Assembly (NCBI GenBank): GCA_003427395.1
Contig: BFEA01000520.1
Location: forward strand, 669,580-733,579
Origin: Chara braunii
Lineage: Eukaryota > Streptophyta > Charophyceae > Charales > Characeae
Length of the DNA: 64,000 nucleotides
Reading direction: 5' to 3'
Under the pieces are notes generated by a model, which was given only the letters and a program-made list of their open reading frames with translations, was not told the DNA's origin and made no database searches. This document shows, piece by piece, positions 63,309 to 64,000 of this stretch; the stretch's first letter is position 1, and each line of letters starts with the position of its first letter. A program made the translations under genes and the position numbers.

Positions 63309-64000
63309 ATTTCGATCCGAGAAGAGCACCACTCGAGGTTGGAGGAAGAAGGTCACTCAATGGCCAAGGGCAATACCATGGGCATCGCAACGAATAGGGT
63401 GGTGTCAGAATCTGTTCCCAATGAAAGCATGAGCGAAGGCTCGGAGGTGTTCTTAGCCAACGTTTTTGACGGGAAATATTGGGATATTGGACTGTACTTA
63501 ACCGGTAGGCAAGAAGGGACCGAGGTCGTGAGGAAAGAAGCTCTCGGGTACTGTTTGAAAGGGGGACACCTTTTTGTAAGACCCACTAAGTTGGCAATGC
63601 CCATGAGGGTACTCTGTGATCCGGAGGAGAGGAAAACATTTATAGAGGAATTGCATGATGGGATTGTTCGCGGTCACCGAGGGGTGAAAGGGACATTCGA
63701 CAAGGTTTGAAGGTTTTCTTGGTGGGATGGGCAATATAAGGAAATTGAAAAATATTGCACTACTTGCGATACGTGTCAAAAGAGGGCAGTAGTCCGCAAC
63801 AAGGAACCCCTTTTTCCTTCTTTCCCTACCACGCCCGGGGAGAAGGTCCACGTGGATCTGATAACCATGCCAAAGGGAGAAGGGGGGTTGCGATACGTTA
63901 TTAACACCCGTGATCTTCTGACGGGGTTTGTGGAAGCAAGGGCGATTAAAAAGAAAACTGCTGAAGAAATTGGTGACTTTCTGTTAGAATATATTGTTAG
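63309..64000 (+). pseudogene. Element E integrase, cut by window end
   Basis: Same frame as RNase H. A linker with E-E-G-H-S-M and V-F-D-G-K-Y-W-D-I-G, then H-L-F-V-R-P; the zinc domain L-H-D-G-I-V-R-G-H, a TGA at 63708 in place of a conserved residue, W-W-D-G-Q-Y and C-T-T-C-D-T-C-Q. The core begins V-H-V-D-L-I-T-M-P (first catalytic Asp) and continues to R-Y-V-I-N-T-R-D. The second Asp and the Glu would lie beyond 64000. Confidence 0.87.

Larger units (their letters stand above)
53169..64000 (+). mobile_element. Element E: divergent-lineage Ty3/Gypsy element with large upstream domain array (runs off the window)
   Basis: Plus strand: PBS-like site, two type-1 domains, four type-2 domains plus later copies (54340-58390), gag, degenerate knuckle, PR, RT, RNase H and the start of integrase, cut by the window edge. 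It is the same lineage as element D, by RT, RNase H and integrase. About 5 kb of repeat-domain sequence precedes gag. Stops and frameshifts are frequent in the array and gag, fewer in pol. No 5' LTR could be paired. Confidence 0.85.

Overview
The window reads as a heterochromatin-like stretch of a large, repeat-rich streptophyte genome. A charophyte alga such as Chara is my best guess, by inference from three things: plant-type Ty3/Gypsy elements (one chromovirus primed by initiator Met-tRNA), long CT/GA and pyrimidine microsatellites, and scaffold gaps (N at 1821-1822, 7095, 11069, 28501-28768 and 33367). I found no intact host gene. Nearly all recognisable coding sequence belongs to decayed LTR retrotransposons with frameshifts, internal stops and sometimes lost catalytic residues. 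Layout: (1) 1-2410 is a truncated Ty3/Gypsy pol (element A), joined abruptly at 2411 to the gag zinc knuckle of a second, more decayed element (B, 2411-5345). (2) 5.6-17.9 kb is intergenic and repeat-derived. It holds microsatellites, a cluster of four U6-snRNA-like fragments (9679-10042), an inverted-repeat structure (10850-12180), two tRNA-derived SINE-like segments, a candidate short spliced exon (15003-15039) and a decayed coiled-coil ORF (15729-16733). (3) 18343-27390 is a nearly complete minus-strand chromovirus (element C) with about 0.94-kb LTRs, a Met-tRNA primer site, gag, PR, RT, RNase H, IN and a chromodomain. It sits inside a 53-bp minisatellite that continues on both sides (17952-18342 and 27391-29716) and itself carries a nested AT-rich MITE-like insert. 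(4) 30720-32915 is a two-part satellite (about 91-bp then about 173-bp units), followed by an inverted copy of a dispersed repeat also seen at 5606. (5) 33.7-43.3 kb is mostly featureless, with a lone copy of a repeat domain (33740-34400), a 23-bp minisatellite and a truncated RG-rich gag-like ORF (41058-41495). (6) 43639-64000 holds two related Ty3/Gypsy elements of a divergent lineage, head to head: D on the minus strand (43639-51925) and E on the plus strand (about 53169 to past the window end). The most interesting content is in region 6. Upstream of gag, D and E both carry arrays of two repeated protein domains that I do not recognise. Type 1 is about 110-165 residues, with a conserved D-[IVL]-x-x-Y-V-x-E-G core, a following W-E and a terminal IP-x-x-Y-x-x-G-x-x-W signature; there are four clear copies plus one partial in D, two in E and one solitary copy at 33.7-34.4 kb. 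Type 2 is about 210-235 residues, in four regularly spaced copies plus at least one more in E and one in D, marked by a T-[IVL]-[YF]-L-S block followed about 320-340 bp later by a Y-T-x-C-V-D-x-x-V-P block. These arrays make a 5-6 kb (E) or 2.5 kb (D) module in front of an otherwise standard gag-PR-RT-RH-IN order, and are my main candidate for an undescribed system.
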